A stretch of DNA of 64,000 bases from Schistocerca nitens (Eukaryota; Arthropoda; Insecta; Orthoptera; Acrididae), in contig NC_064622.1 of the NCBI RefSeq assembly GCF_023898315.1, positions 179,138,178-179,202,177 of the forward strand, read 5' to 3'. Under the pieces are notes generated by a model. It saw only the letters and a program-made list of their open reading frames with translations, searched no databases and was not told where the DNA came from. Made by a program: the position numbers and the translations under genes. This document shows positions 1 to 10,642 of the stretch, piece by piece. Positions within the stretch are counted from its first letter, which is position 1; every line of letters starts with the position of its first letter.

Positions 1-214
1 GCAATGCCTGTCAATTGCTGTTTGTGTATGAGAAATCGGTTGAAAACTTTCGTCGTGTCAGCACGTTGTAGGTGTCGCCACCGGCGCCAACCTTGTGTGA
101 ATGTTCTGAAAAGCTAATCATTTGCATCTCACAGCATCTTCTTCCTGTCGGTTAAATTTCGCGTCTGTAGCACGTCGTCTTCGTGGTGTAGCAATTTTAA
201 TGGCCAGTAGTGTA
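1..214 (-). mobile_element. Tc1-like element, 5' terminal part, cut by window edge
   Basis: This stretch is the reverse complement of the first ~215 bp of the Tc1-like element found complete at 14581-15986 and again at 39936-41343. It ends at the same terminal motif, ggccagtagtgta, with TA as outermost base pair. It covers the terminal inverted repeat and 5' non-coding leader; the transposase would lie to the left of the window. Strand is given for the transposase direction. Identification rests on direct comparison within the window. Confidence 0.85.
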
Positions 215-1562
215 ACTTTTTGTAGGAACGGCTATTTAGGGTGGCAGTCTCCTGTTGTGGGACCGAGTTTTTAAATCGGACCTAGCAGGGTCACTCAGAC
301 TCACTTTTGTCATTGTCCTGCAGCAGTCAACACACAGCGTCCGTGTCCATCACAGAGGACTACGTGGACAACCCCCCAGCGGCACGACAAAGCGTGACGC
401 GACGGCCTACCGGCTGGGTAATACGCCATCATGCTTCACTGTTGTTCCTCTCCGCCAGTATTTGTTTCTTTCTCGTTCATCTCAACCTTACTGGGGTTTC
501 ACTGATTACATTTATGTAACTTTTATTTTAGCTGATGCTTGATAAACATATGAACTTTATATTGAACACTAGTGCACTCTTTTCTCCAGATCTTAGTTCT
601 TAATTCGTTTTCTGTTGCTTTGTAACTACTGAATGCAGAATACATCGTAGTTAAGGGGAGACTCTATCCAAAATTTAAACTTTGTTTTTTCTTTGCAGAT
701 TTCAACAGTATTTTAAAAACATATGTATGATGTAAAGATGTAGTAAGCTGGTACCACAGGTTTGAAGTCTAGAATTTCATTGGTTTTTGAGTAATGAATT
801 TTTAATATGATTTTAATGGTAATTTGGAAAGCCAATCTTTTATTTTTTGATTTGAATTTTCACATTCAAGATTTTTCGGTTAAATTCACAAGAGATTGTT
901 CAACTATGCTCTGCATTCATTTTATTGGAACTGTTGACTTGCCTTTCGCTTTTTTGTTTCAAGTTTCAAACCTAAATTTTCATCAGTTATCGATAAATAA
1001 ATGTGATAAATAAAATAGGCAAACTGTGCTTTCGATAGTAGTAATGGTTAGAAATATGCAAATACCTCAAGACTACTTCTTGCAAAAATATCATTGAGAT
1101 AGGTTAATATTTAGGATAAAACATTGGCCTTGAACTCAGAGAAACAAACTTACAGGAAAATCGATTTTAAAATTTTACTAACAAATGGATGTTAGTACAG
1201 GACACATACCCACTACAATTCACCAGTAGAATACATTTTCCCTTCCTGCCCCTGTAACACTTCTTCTTGTGATTTCAAGATCTAGGTAGCCTTTTTCTTT
1301 AAATTTTCTATCTCCAGGCAGAATCTTGTGGGCTGCCTGCTCTGTTGTTGATATCTAGATAAGCATATATTGTTTTGGAAGGGTGATAAAGCAAAGCTGG
1401 GAATCGTGGTTCCTCAGTCATCAAACATCCCATATGGAACTGAGAAATGGCTTCTACAAATCCAAAAGTATCTTTTTCTTTATGAAATTTGCACCAAATG
1501 ACCCTGTGCAAACTTTTTTTGGATTTTATGTCTTTATATCATTGCCAGTAGTGCATCAAGTG
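215..1562. other. No recognisable gene or element
   Basis: AT-rich sequence with only short, unconvincing reading frames on both strands. No conserved motif, terminal repeat or homology to other parts of the window was seen. Confidence 0.5.
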
Positions 1563-1575
1563 CAAGTCTCTGATT

Positions 1576-1775
1576 CAAATGGTTCAAATGGCTCTGAGCG
1601 CTATGGGACTTAACTTCTAAGGTCATCAGTCCGCTAGAACTTAGAACTACTTAAACCTAACTAACCTAAGGGCATCACACACATCCATGCCCGAGGCAGG
1701 ATTCGAACCTGCGACCGTAGCGGTCGCGCGGTTGCAGACTGTAGCGCCTAGAACCGCTCGGCCACCCCGGCCGGC
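1576..1775 (-). mobile_element. SINE family A (tRNA-derived), copy 1
   Basis: Complete SINE on the minus strand. The head reads like a class II tRNA (Leu/Ser-like): box A around gtggccgagcggttctaggc, box B ggttcgaatcc. A tRNA-unrelated body follows with ccttaggttagttaggttt and a 3' end near cagagccatttgaacc. It is flanked by an exact 13-bp target duplication, caagtctctgatt (1563-1575 and 1776-1788), which fixes the boundaries. Such SINEs are transcribed by RNA polymerase III from the internal boxes and mobilised by LINE machinery. Eleven copies lie in this window; this one is the reference for the others. Confidence 0.93.
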
Positions 1776-1788
1776 CAAGTCTCTGATT

Positions 1789-2703
1789 GACAGCTACTAT
1801 CCTGACCACTTCAGTAGCTGTCAATGTGCTATGTGTACTCGAGCAGTTCATATTTCCAATACTTCTGAGACGTACTTATAATTCGAATACAGGCAAATCA
1901 TTTTGGGTTCTAAGAATAAACACTCCAAAGATGTGAAAGAGTCATTAACCATTAAAAAAAAACTGAATTTTTAGGGTGGAGTTTCCCCTCAAGGAGTCCA
2001 ATTTCGGCTCTTCCCGTTGTTATTGCTGTGGTACTGTCCTTCCAACAACCCCATGATTAGCTTCGGTTAATCAGTGCACAAAGTGGCTGCTTGATTCACA
2101 CCTGCAAATGGGGTTGAGTCAGATGCTTCCGAGGCCGAACGATATGGCATTATTCTCATTGGCTTCCATTTGCTAGTGAAAGCGGTTGGGATGTGAGGTG
2201 TAACACCACAGTCTTCTTTGTACTTTACTGTTCACGCACAATAAGAAAAAAATATTATTTATTTGCAATGCTTACTGACTTTGCTATTTTTCTGGGCAGC
2301 AGTGTAGAAGACCTGAAATAATAGTGACAATAGCAAATTATTCTGTTAGAGCAGACGCAAGGCAGGAGGATGCAGTTCCTGTGGTGTAATAGGCAGCCAG
2401 TTACCAGCGAGAGACAGGACTGTCAACACGAACGCACAATGCCCATCAGTCATCCACGCGTGGCGAACCCGGGAACATTCCATTCGTTGAATCAGACGGA
2501 AATTCGTGAGCTTCCGGACGACGTGCGGCAGGAAGACGAGTCAGCTCGGAAAATGAGTGCTGTCGCCCGTCAGGCAGAAGAACTGAGGGGGCGTGGGTGC
2601 TCGCTGACACTCTGTGTGAGCGCCCAGGGCGTTTCCCACGCTCGCCAACCAGGCAGTGGACTGTGCTACGCGTTTGCGTAATAAACAACACAACTTGCAA
2701 TAA
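1789..2703. other. No recognisable gene or element
   Basis: Contains a 103-codon frame at 2370-2681 and an overlapping antisense frame, but neither shows a domain, signal peptide or any similarity I recognise. I see no supported feature here. Confidence 0.45.
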
Positions 2704-4552
2704 AAAATGGCCAGGTGCGAACAGGACTCGCACTCTGAGGGTTCCGTACAAACTTAATCCTGTATACAGGCGGTCCATCTGCCACGGGAATCAAGAATGT
2801 CGACCATTTTTGTCTGTTATCGACGTTGATACCTGCAAGATATAGATCCCGGGAACTTTAAGAGTTTGGAGAATATTTTAATTTTGAAGCAATATAACAA
2901 GTGACAAAAGATATAATTACAAATTAAAAGTTTTCGGATTCTTTTTCCTTTACTTGTACTATGAAACCCCCCTCCCTGCCAAATTTCATGATTCTAGGTC
3001 AACGGGACATACCCTGCAAGTTTAAATGAATGAGTTTGCTCGTATCAAAATTTGTAACATAAATGGCCTTATTTTTGGATTGCATTGACTTACAAGCAAT
3101 TAGTTTTTACAGCAACAAGGGACCATAGAAATTAGTGTTTGACATAATTTACAACTTGATAACTCCACCCGTTCTTGAACAAAAGGGTCTTAACAGACGG
3201 ACGGACAGACAGACAGTCGGACAACAAAAGATAAAAGTGTCTCCGCTTCTTTCACAAAACTGATTGCAGGTGATGCTCCAGAAACGAACAGTAATACTGT
3301 GCATTGACGGTCTTCCGTGGAGGAACGTAATGTGTTAGGGTAACACCATCACAGTCGTATACGAGAGTCACCATAACTTTAGACCGCTCCATTCGCACCA
3401 TCAACAGAACAGGCTCTGCTAACGGTATATTACGCATTCCAGATCGCTGGCAACGGGTTCTACACGACGCTGGTGACTACTTTGAAGGACAGTAACAGGG
3501 GAAACACATAACTCTTTTGTATCGGTTGTGAATAAATGGTTGCCACTATTTAACTTACAACCCTCGTAATCGTAAATTAATAAATTTCGGATTTTTTCCG
3601 TTACTTTTACTGAGTAAGCCTGATGCCTGCCAAATGTCATGGTTATAGGTGAACGGGAAGAGCCCTATAGGTTTTAATAAATGAGATTTCGAATATCAAA
3701 ATGTCCATTGACTTAGAAGCTTATGTTTACGACACAGCCAAGGCACTATAGATCTTAGTATGTGACATAAATTTCAACTTGATATCATTAAACGTTCCTG
3801 ACAAAAGGGGTCTTACAGACTGTCGGACAAACAGTCAGATCACAAATGAGGAAAAAGAAATTGTGTGAGATAATTGCAAATAGACAGTTTTCGTACTTTA
3901 TTTGTACAGTGAAACCTCGCTTCTTGCGAAATTTCATAATTATAGGATACCGGGAAGTGCCATATAGGTTTTGATGAGTGATATGACATAAATGGCCCTA
4001 TCTTTTGACTACATTGACTTAGAAGTTTACATTTATTACACCACCGAAGGTCCTTAGACCTTTGTATGTGACATGAATTGCAATTTGACACTTCTAAACA
4101 TTCCTGAGAAAAAGAGGTCTTACCAGACGGACGGACAGCCAGATAGTTTGGATAAAAGATGACAAAAATTTCTTTTCGTGTGATTTAATTACAAATTAAC
4201 AGTTTTCGAATCTTTCCCTTTAGTTGTATTGTGAGATGTTGCTTTTGTCAAATTTCATGATTCTAGGTCAGCGTGAAGTATCATCTAGGTTCCGATGAGT
4301 GAGTTTTCGAGTATCGGAAAATGTGTGCAGTAAATGGCCAATCTTTTAACTGCATTGGCTCAGAAGCTTCAGTTTTTTACACTACCAAGGGACCGTAGAC
4401 AGTAGTATGTGGCATAAAAATTCAACTTGATACGTCTGCCTCTTCCTGAGAAAAGGGTTTTTAACAGTCGGACAAACAGACGAACTGACGCACGACAAAA
4501 TGATCCTATATAGATTCAGCTTTTAGCGACTTAGGCACGGAACCCTAAAAAG
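2704..4552. repeat. Interspersed repeat built of ~330-bp diverged tandem units
   Basis: At least four units recur, each with the order: ttttcgga/ta.. plus a pyrimidine-rich stretch, tttcatgattctaggt, a gacataaatggcc-like stretch, caacttgata, then (ga)cagacggacggacagac. Unit starts are near 2933, 3585, 3890 and 4203. The block opens with agggttccgta (about 2737) and closes with the complementary acggaaccct (about 4537), so it has short inverted ends. A mariner scrap (3245-3500) interrupts the first unit boundary. I recognise the gacggacagac and ggaaccctaaaaa motifs as common in arthropod interspersed repeats, but cannot name the class. Confidence 0.6.
3245..3500 (-). pseudogene. Mariner transposase fragment
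   Basis: Minus-strand translation gives MVTLVYDCDGVTLTHYVPP followed by TVNAQYYC. This is the block around and after the second catalytic region of mariner (IS630-Tc1-mariner) transposases. About 75 codons are recognisable; the N-terminal DNA-binding part and the rest of the catalytic domain are absent. The fragment lies between two units of the tandem repeat and has no detectable terminal repeats. It is a dead scrap. Confidence 0.65.
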
Positions 4553-4898
4553 CACCGCGATCAGGATCTAGGGACGACGCGATACCGCCCACACGCTGTT
4601 TCGTCCTTCAGGGCTCGAATTTGATCCGCCTGCCCTACCAGTAGACAGGCAGTTAAGGCAAGCCGCTTGAAGTACTTCCTTAGCTAGCGAATAAAGGGCG
4701 AATCCGAAATCCAGCTGTACAGTTTCGGAGATTATTCAGAGATATTTTCAGAGTATATTCGTATAAGAGACGTGTGGTTTCCGGTAGTTCGTCTCAGAAT
4801 AATAATATAATTAAGAGTTATTAGGTTTGTTACCCCAAATTACCATAATTTTTATGAAAATTCTGTCCCTTCAGTGAAGTCTCGCAGGTGCATATGTA
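4553..4898. other. No recognisable gene or element
   Basis: Short unique-looking interval between the tandem-unit repeat and the next Tc1-like element. Nothing recognised. Confidence 0.4.
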
Positions 4899-6135
4899 TA
4901 CACTATCTCCTGAAAAGCATCCCGTAATGCGGAATTAGCCACTAGATGTCGCGAGAGGCGGACCCGTCACTATAATAGGAGACAGGGAGTAATATGTCGA
5001 CGACTAAGTCGAAGAGAACATCCCTATATCCAAATCCTAATCCTCCTCCCGCCCCCAAAATAACAATCATCTCGCCAACATCGGGCAAGTACCAGACACA
5101 TACAGAACATTCATCACATTTCACAGACACCAAAAAATCACAGATAAATTCACACACACAAGTACATACAGGAGTAAAAGCCACAAGGCTACAAACTCCC
5201 CCACACGCTTCTCCAAAGAGGGAAAGTATTAGATGAGAGCGAGAGAGTAATGTGTCGTCAGCAGACAAGCAGAAACAGCGCAATGGGTCGGTCAGGAGAG
5301 CTCACTGACATCGAACGTGGGCTGGTCGTTTCGTGCCACCTATGTAACACATCCATCAAGGACATTTTAAAGCTTCTGGCGCTGCCCAAGTCGCTTGTCG
5401 GTGATGTGACTAAAAAGCAAAAATGTGAAGGAACAACTACAGCTAAATGGAGACCAGGCAGACCTCATATACTGACGGACGGGGACATCCCAGCGTTGTA
5501 GAGGTTGTCCGTAAGACTTTGAAAGACATCAAGCGGATGGAATCACTAGTAAGTACCAACTACCAGCAGTCCAGCTGGCACAGTTACTGTGCGCAGCGAC
5601 TTAAAAAGAATGAGGTACACTGGTCGAGCAGCTCCTCATAAGATACACTGTTCTGTAGTTAACGCTAAGCGACGCCTGAGGTGTCGTAAAGAGCGATGCC
5701 ACTGAACAGTGGATGATGGAAACGAGTGATTTTGGCGAAAACCTGGAGAAGGGCTAACTGCCATCTTGTGTAGTGTCAACAGTGACATGCCCAGGAGGTG
5801 TTACGGTATGGTGGTGTTTTCATGTTTAGGGTTTGATCCCATTGTTGTGCTTAAAAACGCTAAATTTTGAACGATATGGACAAATTTTACAACATTCTGT
5901 AGTGTGTACAATAGAGGAACACTTCAGAGACGATAGCTGCATAAGCAAGATAATATACACTGTCATAAACCATCAACTGTGATTCAGTAATGTACTGATA
6001 ATGATATTGCTGACTGGTCTGCCCAGAGTCCCGACCTGAACCGAATGGAACTCCTTTGGGACGAGTCAGAACGTCGACTTCACTCCAGACCCCAGTGTCC
6101 AACATTGTTACCTTCTTTGTTTCAGACACCTCTTC
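4899..6135 (+). pseudogene. Tc1-like transposase remnant, family T-A, copy 1
   Basis: A Tc1-type element begins at TA-cactatctcctgaaaag. Its leader (ccactagatgtcgcgagagg) matches the copy at 59395. Translation from 5283 gives MGRSGELTDIERGLVVSCHL and a helix-turn-helix ending in WRPGRPHILTD. Further on come vestiges of the catalytic domain and, near 6026, WSAQSPDLNRMELLWDE, the region of the last catalytic acidic residue. Stops and frameshifts are frequent. The 3' end is lost where family T-B sequence begins. An unexplained ~245-bp insert lies in the leader (4994-5240). Family members of Tc1 cut and paste at TA dinucleotides; this copy cannot encode a product. Confidence 0.75.
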
Positions 6136-6960
6136 ACAGTTCATCGGGGTACAGTCCGAAGCGGGACTCATCACTGAAGACAATTATTCTATTCCAGTCA
6201 ATGAGATTCAAGGCCGAAGACATGTCTGGAGACGTCCCGGATAGTGGTTCAAATGGTTCAGATGCCTCTAAGCACTATGGGACTCAACATCTGAGGTCAT
6301 CAGTCCCCTATACTTAGAACTACTTATACCTAACTAACCTAAGGACATCACACACATCCATGCCCGAGGCAGGATTCGAACCTGCGACCGTTGCAGCAGT
6401 GCGGTTACGGACTGAAGCACCTAGAACCGCTCGGCCACAGCGGCCGGCCCCAGATAGTGGTGGGATAACAAACTGATTGTCGCACTCTATATGGCCCGAC
6501 AACGAGGAGTGGTGGCCAGGGTTGCCATTTTTCATTCATAGCAGGTTTCCTTCGGTTGTCATCCGTGGATTCCTTAGAGCACAGCGGTACGTCGACGATA
6601 TTCTACGCCCCGTTTTGTAGCTCTTCATTGCAAGTCCTCCCGGGCTTATATTTCAGCAAGATAATGCCCGCCCACACACGGCAAGAGTTTCTGCTGTTTG
6701 TCTTCGCACTTCCCAAAACCTATCTTGGCCAGAAAGGTCGCCCGATCTCTCCCAAACTGAGTACGTCTGGAGCATTATGGGCAGGGCCCTCCAAGCATCT
6801 CGGGATTTTGAAGATCTAACGCGTCAGACGGACACAATTTGGCACGATATCCCCCGGACATCCAACAGTTTTGTCAATCGATACCGAGGCGAATAACTGC
6901 TAGCATAAGGGCCGGAAGTGGACTTCCACCTTACTGACCTGTAAATTTGTGAAGCTCTTT
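6136..6960 (+). pseudogene. Tc1-like remnant, family T-B, with internal head-to-head junction
   Basis: From about 6208 the plus strand reads GRRHVWRRPG, and after the nested SINE continues to FQQDNARPHTARVSAVCLRT, ERSPDLSQTEYVWSIMGRAL and a 3' end near 6900. Upstream, 6136-6207 instead encodes the first catalytic block on the minus strand (VFSDESRFGLYPDEL). The two halves therefore point away from each other. The same junction occurs at 55740-55830. The spacing between the second D and the terminal E is 32 residues by hand count. Stops and frameshifts make it inactive. Confidence 0.75.
6249..6448 (-). mobile_element. SINE family A, copy 2, nested in Tc1-like T-B
   Basis: Full-length minus-strand SINE-A with box A and box B recognisable in the head. 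The 13-bp target duplication is cccRgatagtggt (6236-6248 and 6449-6461, one mismatch). Removing the SINE restores the T-B sequence cccagatagtggtggga, so it inserted into an existing Tc1-like element. Confidence 0.92.
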
Positions 6961-8390
6961 CTCTTGAATAAATCATCCAATTTTTCTGAAATTGTTGTCA
7001 TTTATCCGTCTGTACATGTACACCAGATCACCGATTTCTGTCCCGTTCGGATAGCTCCTGCGTTGTTCGTCCTTTTTCTCTCTCTTAGACTGTACTTCTG
7101 TTAGTGTGGACAAGTATTATTTGAGTAGGAGAAAATCATTTCATTCATTTTCTAGAGAATTCGGGAACATTTTTATTTAATTTCAGCGAACTGATTGACG
7201 AGACAAATTGTCGAGCCAAACATGCGGACAAGCACTTGGCTTCTTCACGATGGAGGTGACCTTGCGCATTGAGAAATGGTATCTCATTTCGGTACTTACA
7301 TGCCGCGTTTTATTGATTATCATGTTTCTCGCAAATTCTGACGAATGTTGCATCTCGATTGTGATTAATTCTTCGATTCTTTGGTCGACATTTAGCTTGT
7401 TCTTCTGAATAACATGTGAAGCATAATAATCAATGTGCGATAGCCCAAGCGAGTTCATTACCATTAGCAACCAATCGAGTTTAGTTGTTACTGTTACGAG
7501 ATTTAGTTCGTGTAACACACGAGTGTGCTTGGTACTTGAAGCAAGATTACTTGAGCAGATTCACTGCCAATGTAGATGGGGAACGTTTGTTTCAGAGCTT
7601 GTGAGCTGCTCAGCACACCCGAGTAGTTCCTTGGCGGAGAAATGTTGTGTTTCGTGCATGCTTTGAGTCGCGCGTGAATGAGGTAGAATATTAATGCAGC
7701 ATTAACTTCCGTTTCCCCACGCATCTGAGCATCCTCCTCCTCACCCCGTCGTAAGATCCGCAAGCTGGTTTCTTCTTTGCAATTTGTCTCCAATCTAGTA
7801 ATTAATATCAATAACGGAGTATTACTTTATTATGTGTTCAATGATATCTTGTTCTTTCAAACGGGTTGTTGATCCCAATAACAAATTTTGCGAATTAATG
7901 AAATCAGTTGGCTAAGAGTAATTCTACTTCATCTCACCTCCTTTCCTCCTCCAAAAGGTATCTCCTGATGAAAAGAGTAATTGAAACGCTTGTGAAAGGC
8001 AATAATTTAGTTCAAGATGATCTTATATTCTAATAATCCATACCATTTCCATGTGAAATCAGGTTTATGAAAGGGAGCGTTTCCGTTGCATCCTATTCAA
8101 AGCATGGTCCTTATCAAATACAGATCGACCGGCAACAACGTCCAGAAAAGTGACGTCTTCTATCTGAAAGGAATCACCGGTGACCACGGATCCCTGGTAC
8201 CAAACTACTTGGAAAACGTCCTGGAACACGTCCGTAATTTTCTCGGTTTCGTTCCTATTCGCTCTCGATATCGATCCGCAGCTGTTGCTAAATTAGAGCG
8301 GACAATGTGCTGAATTTCCTGAATTACGCAAATAATTTTTAACGTTATACCTTACGAATTATAACCTTTTTGTTAAACACAACTATTTAC
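6961..8390. other. No recognisable element; one unassigned 111-codon frame
   Basis: The first ~100 bp still resemble the T-B 3' flank seen at 56330-56470. A minus-strand frame at 7183-7518 (111 codons, starting MLHELNLVTVTTKLDWLLMV) and a plus-strand frame at 8086-8313 have no domain I recognise. Neither has strong coding evidence; random frames of this length are expected. Confidence 0.4.
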
Positions 8391-9647
8391 TAGGCTGGTG
8401 CATAAGTTTGTAGCATTTTTCCAAGTTTAATAAACACAACAGATACACGTAACAGAGACTTGAGTCTCAATGATGTATTTTCCTTCACAATTTAGAACAG
8501 TCAGCCAACGCTGGGGTAAGTTTTAGAACCCGCGACTTCAGTGATCATGTGGTTTTGAGACGAAGAACCCCCTCGACCTAAGTATGTTGGGAGAGCATTT
8601 TCATCCAGAAATTAAGTTCCTTGAAGGTTGTTCGATAAGAGAGGAAAAGGTGAAAATCTGAGAGCGAAAGGTCAAGTGAATAAGGTGGGTGAGGAATGAC
8701 TTCTCAACCCGACTCCTGTATAACGTTTTTTGTCAGTCTAGCAGAATGCGGGCGGGCGTTAACGTGGAGTAGTATCTCTTCATGCACCCTTCCTGGTCGT
8801 TATTCTTGGATTGTGTCTGCGAGGCGTCTCAGTTGTTGACAGTAAATGTCAGCAGTGACGGTTACATCTGGGGGGAAGCAATTCGTAGCACACAACATCG
8901 TCTCTGTTCCACCAGATGCATAACATTATCTTTTGTGGATGCGCGCAGGTTACGGGGAGTTACTACTTTGTTTGGCATCAACCATGCCTTTCTTTTCCTT
9001 ATTGTAGCATAAGGACACCATTTCAGGTCACCAGTATCGATACAGGATAGGAGAGGTCGGTGTCGTTCACGAGCCAATTGATGACGAGCAAGCGGAGGTG
9101 CGCATATGCTCATCAGCTGATTTTTGTGATTTTGGCTTAGAGCATGCGGTACCCATACACCCGGTTTTTGAACCTTCCCCACTGCATGCAAATGTCGCAC
9201 GATGGTGGAATAATCATAGTTTATTACATTTGCCAGCTCTCGAGTACAATGATGTGGATCATTGTGGATTAACGCGTTTAAACGATCTTCGTCAAACCCT
9301 GAAGGTCTTCCTGAACGTGGAGAGTGACTTATGTCAAAACGATCCTCGTTAAAAGGGGAAAACCATTCTCTTGCTGTGCTCTGTCCATGGTACAAATGTT
9401 TCAGACTGCCTCCTCTGCGTCACCTCTCTATTGAATATGTCAGAAATCTTCCGATTTCTCCATTTGACATTCCATTTTCTAGCGTCCACAGCTCCACTCA
9501 CTATTTACAAACGATAAAATGACAATACCTTAACTCAAACAGTAACATTGGACTACAAACAGAAAATGACAATCGATAAACAAAGGCGTAGCAACCGTCA
9601 TACCAACATGCATAACGAAAACGCTACGAACTTGGGCACGAACCTAA
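8391..9647 (-). mobile_element. Complete mariner element
   Basis: Imperfect ~27-bp terminal inverted repeats lie at taggctggtgcataagttt (8391) and the complement of aagttcgtagcg near 9620-9647. Total length, ~1.26 kb, is the usual mariner size. The flanking bases allow a TA target duplication. The transposase reads on the minus strand. No other insertion interrupts this copy. Confidence 0.85.
8470..9475 (-). pseudogene. Mariner transposase (DD34D type), inactive
   Basis: The frame begins near MECQMEKSE (9475). After a frameshift it reads RSGRPSGFDEDRLNALIHND, STIVRHLHAVGKVQKPGVWV and TGDLKWCPY: the helix-turn-helix and the WVPHEL-like and first catalytic blocks of mariner. Downstream come a TVTADIYCQQL block and LHVNARPHSARLTK, where the usual catalytic D of HDNARPH is V. 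The TGD block and that substitution, with at least two frameshifts/stops, show an inactive gene. Mariner transposase normally excises and reinserts its element at TA sites. Confidence 0.85.
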
Positions 9648-9792
9648 TACTTTTTATTTCACGTGGACTTGTCGCAGCACAATTTCGCCAAAGATAAAAC
9701 ATGTCTTCAGGAGTCATCGGTGTTTCCCTGTTTTTGTTTTGTTTTTATTTTCCCCACAGATAACACTCAAGAGTTGATAAGTGTGGTTTTCC

Positions 9793-9967
9793 CTCGCGGT
9801 TCTGGGCGCGCAGTCCGGAACCGTGCGACTGCTACGGTCGCAGGTTCGAATCCTGCCTCGGGCATGGATGTGTGTGATGTCCTTAGGTTAGTTAGGTTTA
9901 AGTAGTTCTAAGTTCTAGGGGACTAATGACCACAGCAGTTGAGTCCCATAGTGCTCAGAGCCATTTT
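9793..9967 (+). mobile_element. SINE family A, copy 3, 5'-shortened
   Basis: Plus-strand copy lacking the first ~20 bp of the tRNA-like head; box B (ggttcgaatcctg) is intact. The 11-bp target duplication tgtggttttcc (9782-9792, 9968-9978) is exact, which shows the shortened form is what inserted. Confidence 0.9.
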
Positions 9968-9984
9968 TGTGGTTTTCCGAACGA

Positions 9985-10550
9985 CCAAGCTAACGATCTC
10001 CAAATGTTACGTGAAGATCTGCAGCTATCTACAGGGAATACACAGGACTTCAGACATCTCGGTACAAAACTCATTGTCTCCCGTGCAGTGGGATGACCCA
10101 CAATAAATGTGGTAGGATACCGGTAAGAAACGGTAGATACTGTCTTGAGGTTGTTTAGAGTCCTGACAATAAAAAAGGCACCTATGATACGATTCTTAAA
10201 AAGTCCGCACCACATGTTGACAGACCTCGGTCGTTGATATATCCATTCTCTCAGACAACTGACCAGTAGTGCCTATTATCAAGACTGATCCTGCATGGTT
10301 TGCTTCATCCGGAAAAAAAGAAATCTTATATAGAACCGTCGTATCACTTTGCAGTCTTCGTAGACGCCATTCGGAGAAAGGCACTATCTTGGGGCTGCTG
10401 ATGAGGCGAAAGCTGGAAAGGATAAAATACGCAGCAATGAGATATTCGCAAAACACCTATTCGGCTTATCTCACTCGCACATTCAAGCTGCGTCGTAATG
10501 ACATGGGGACAGTGTGTTACAGCAGATAAAACATTAGTTACGTTTCTCAC
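9985..10550 (-). pseudogene. DD41D-type mariner-like transposase remnant
   Basis: Minus-strand translation gives FFPDEANHAGSVLIIGTTGQ and, in a shifted frame, MWCGLFKNRIIGAFFIVRTL. These match the FTDEASF and NVWAGIVGD blocks of the element at 10643-12189. No terminal repeats were found and the C-terminal half is unrecognisable. It is an older relative of the neighbouring element. Confidence 0.6.
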
Positions 10551-10642
10551 ATCAGTTGCTGTTATTTTTCGTTGGCTTATTTCAGTCTTTACACTTCCAA
10601 TTACTTTAACATTTTTTTTACTGTTTTAATATTCAACAATTA

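Noticed and set aside
1690-1775. tRNA genes at each SINE-A head
   Set aside because: The heads keep boxes A and B but do not close an acceptor stem and are always attached to the SINE body with target duplications.
2370-2681. 103-codon open frame on the plus strand
   Set aside because: No domain, no matching start context, overlapped by an equally long antisense frame; indistinguishable from chance.
7183-7518. 111-codon minus-strand frame as a possible host gene
   Set aside because: No recognisable motif, and it overlaps another open frame; too weak to call.
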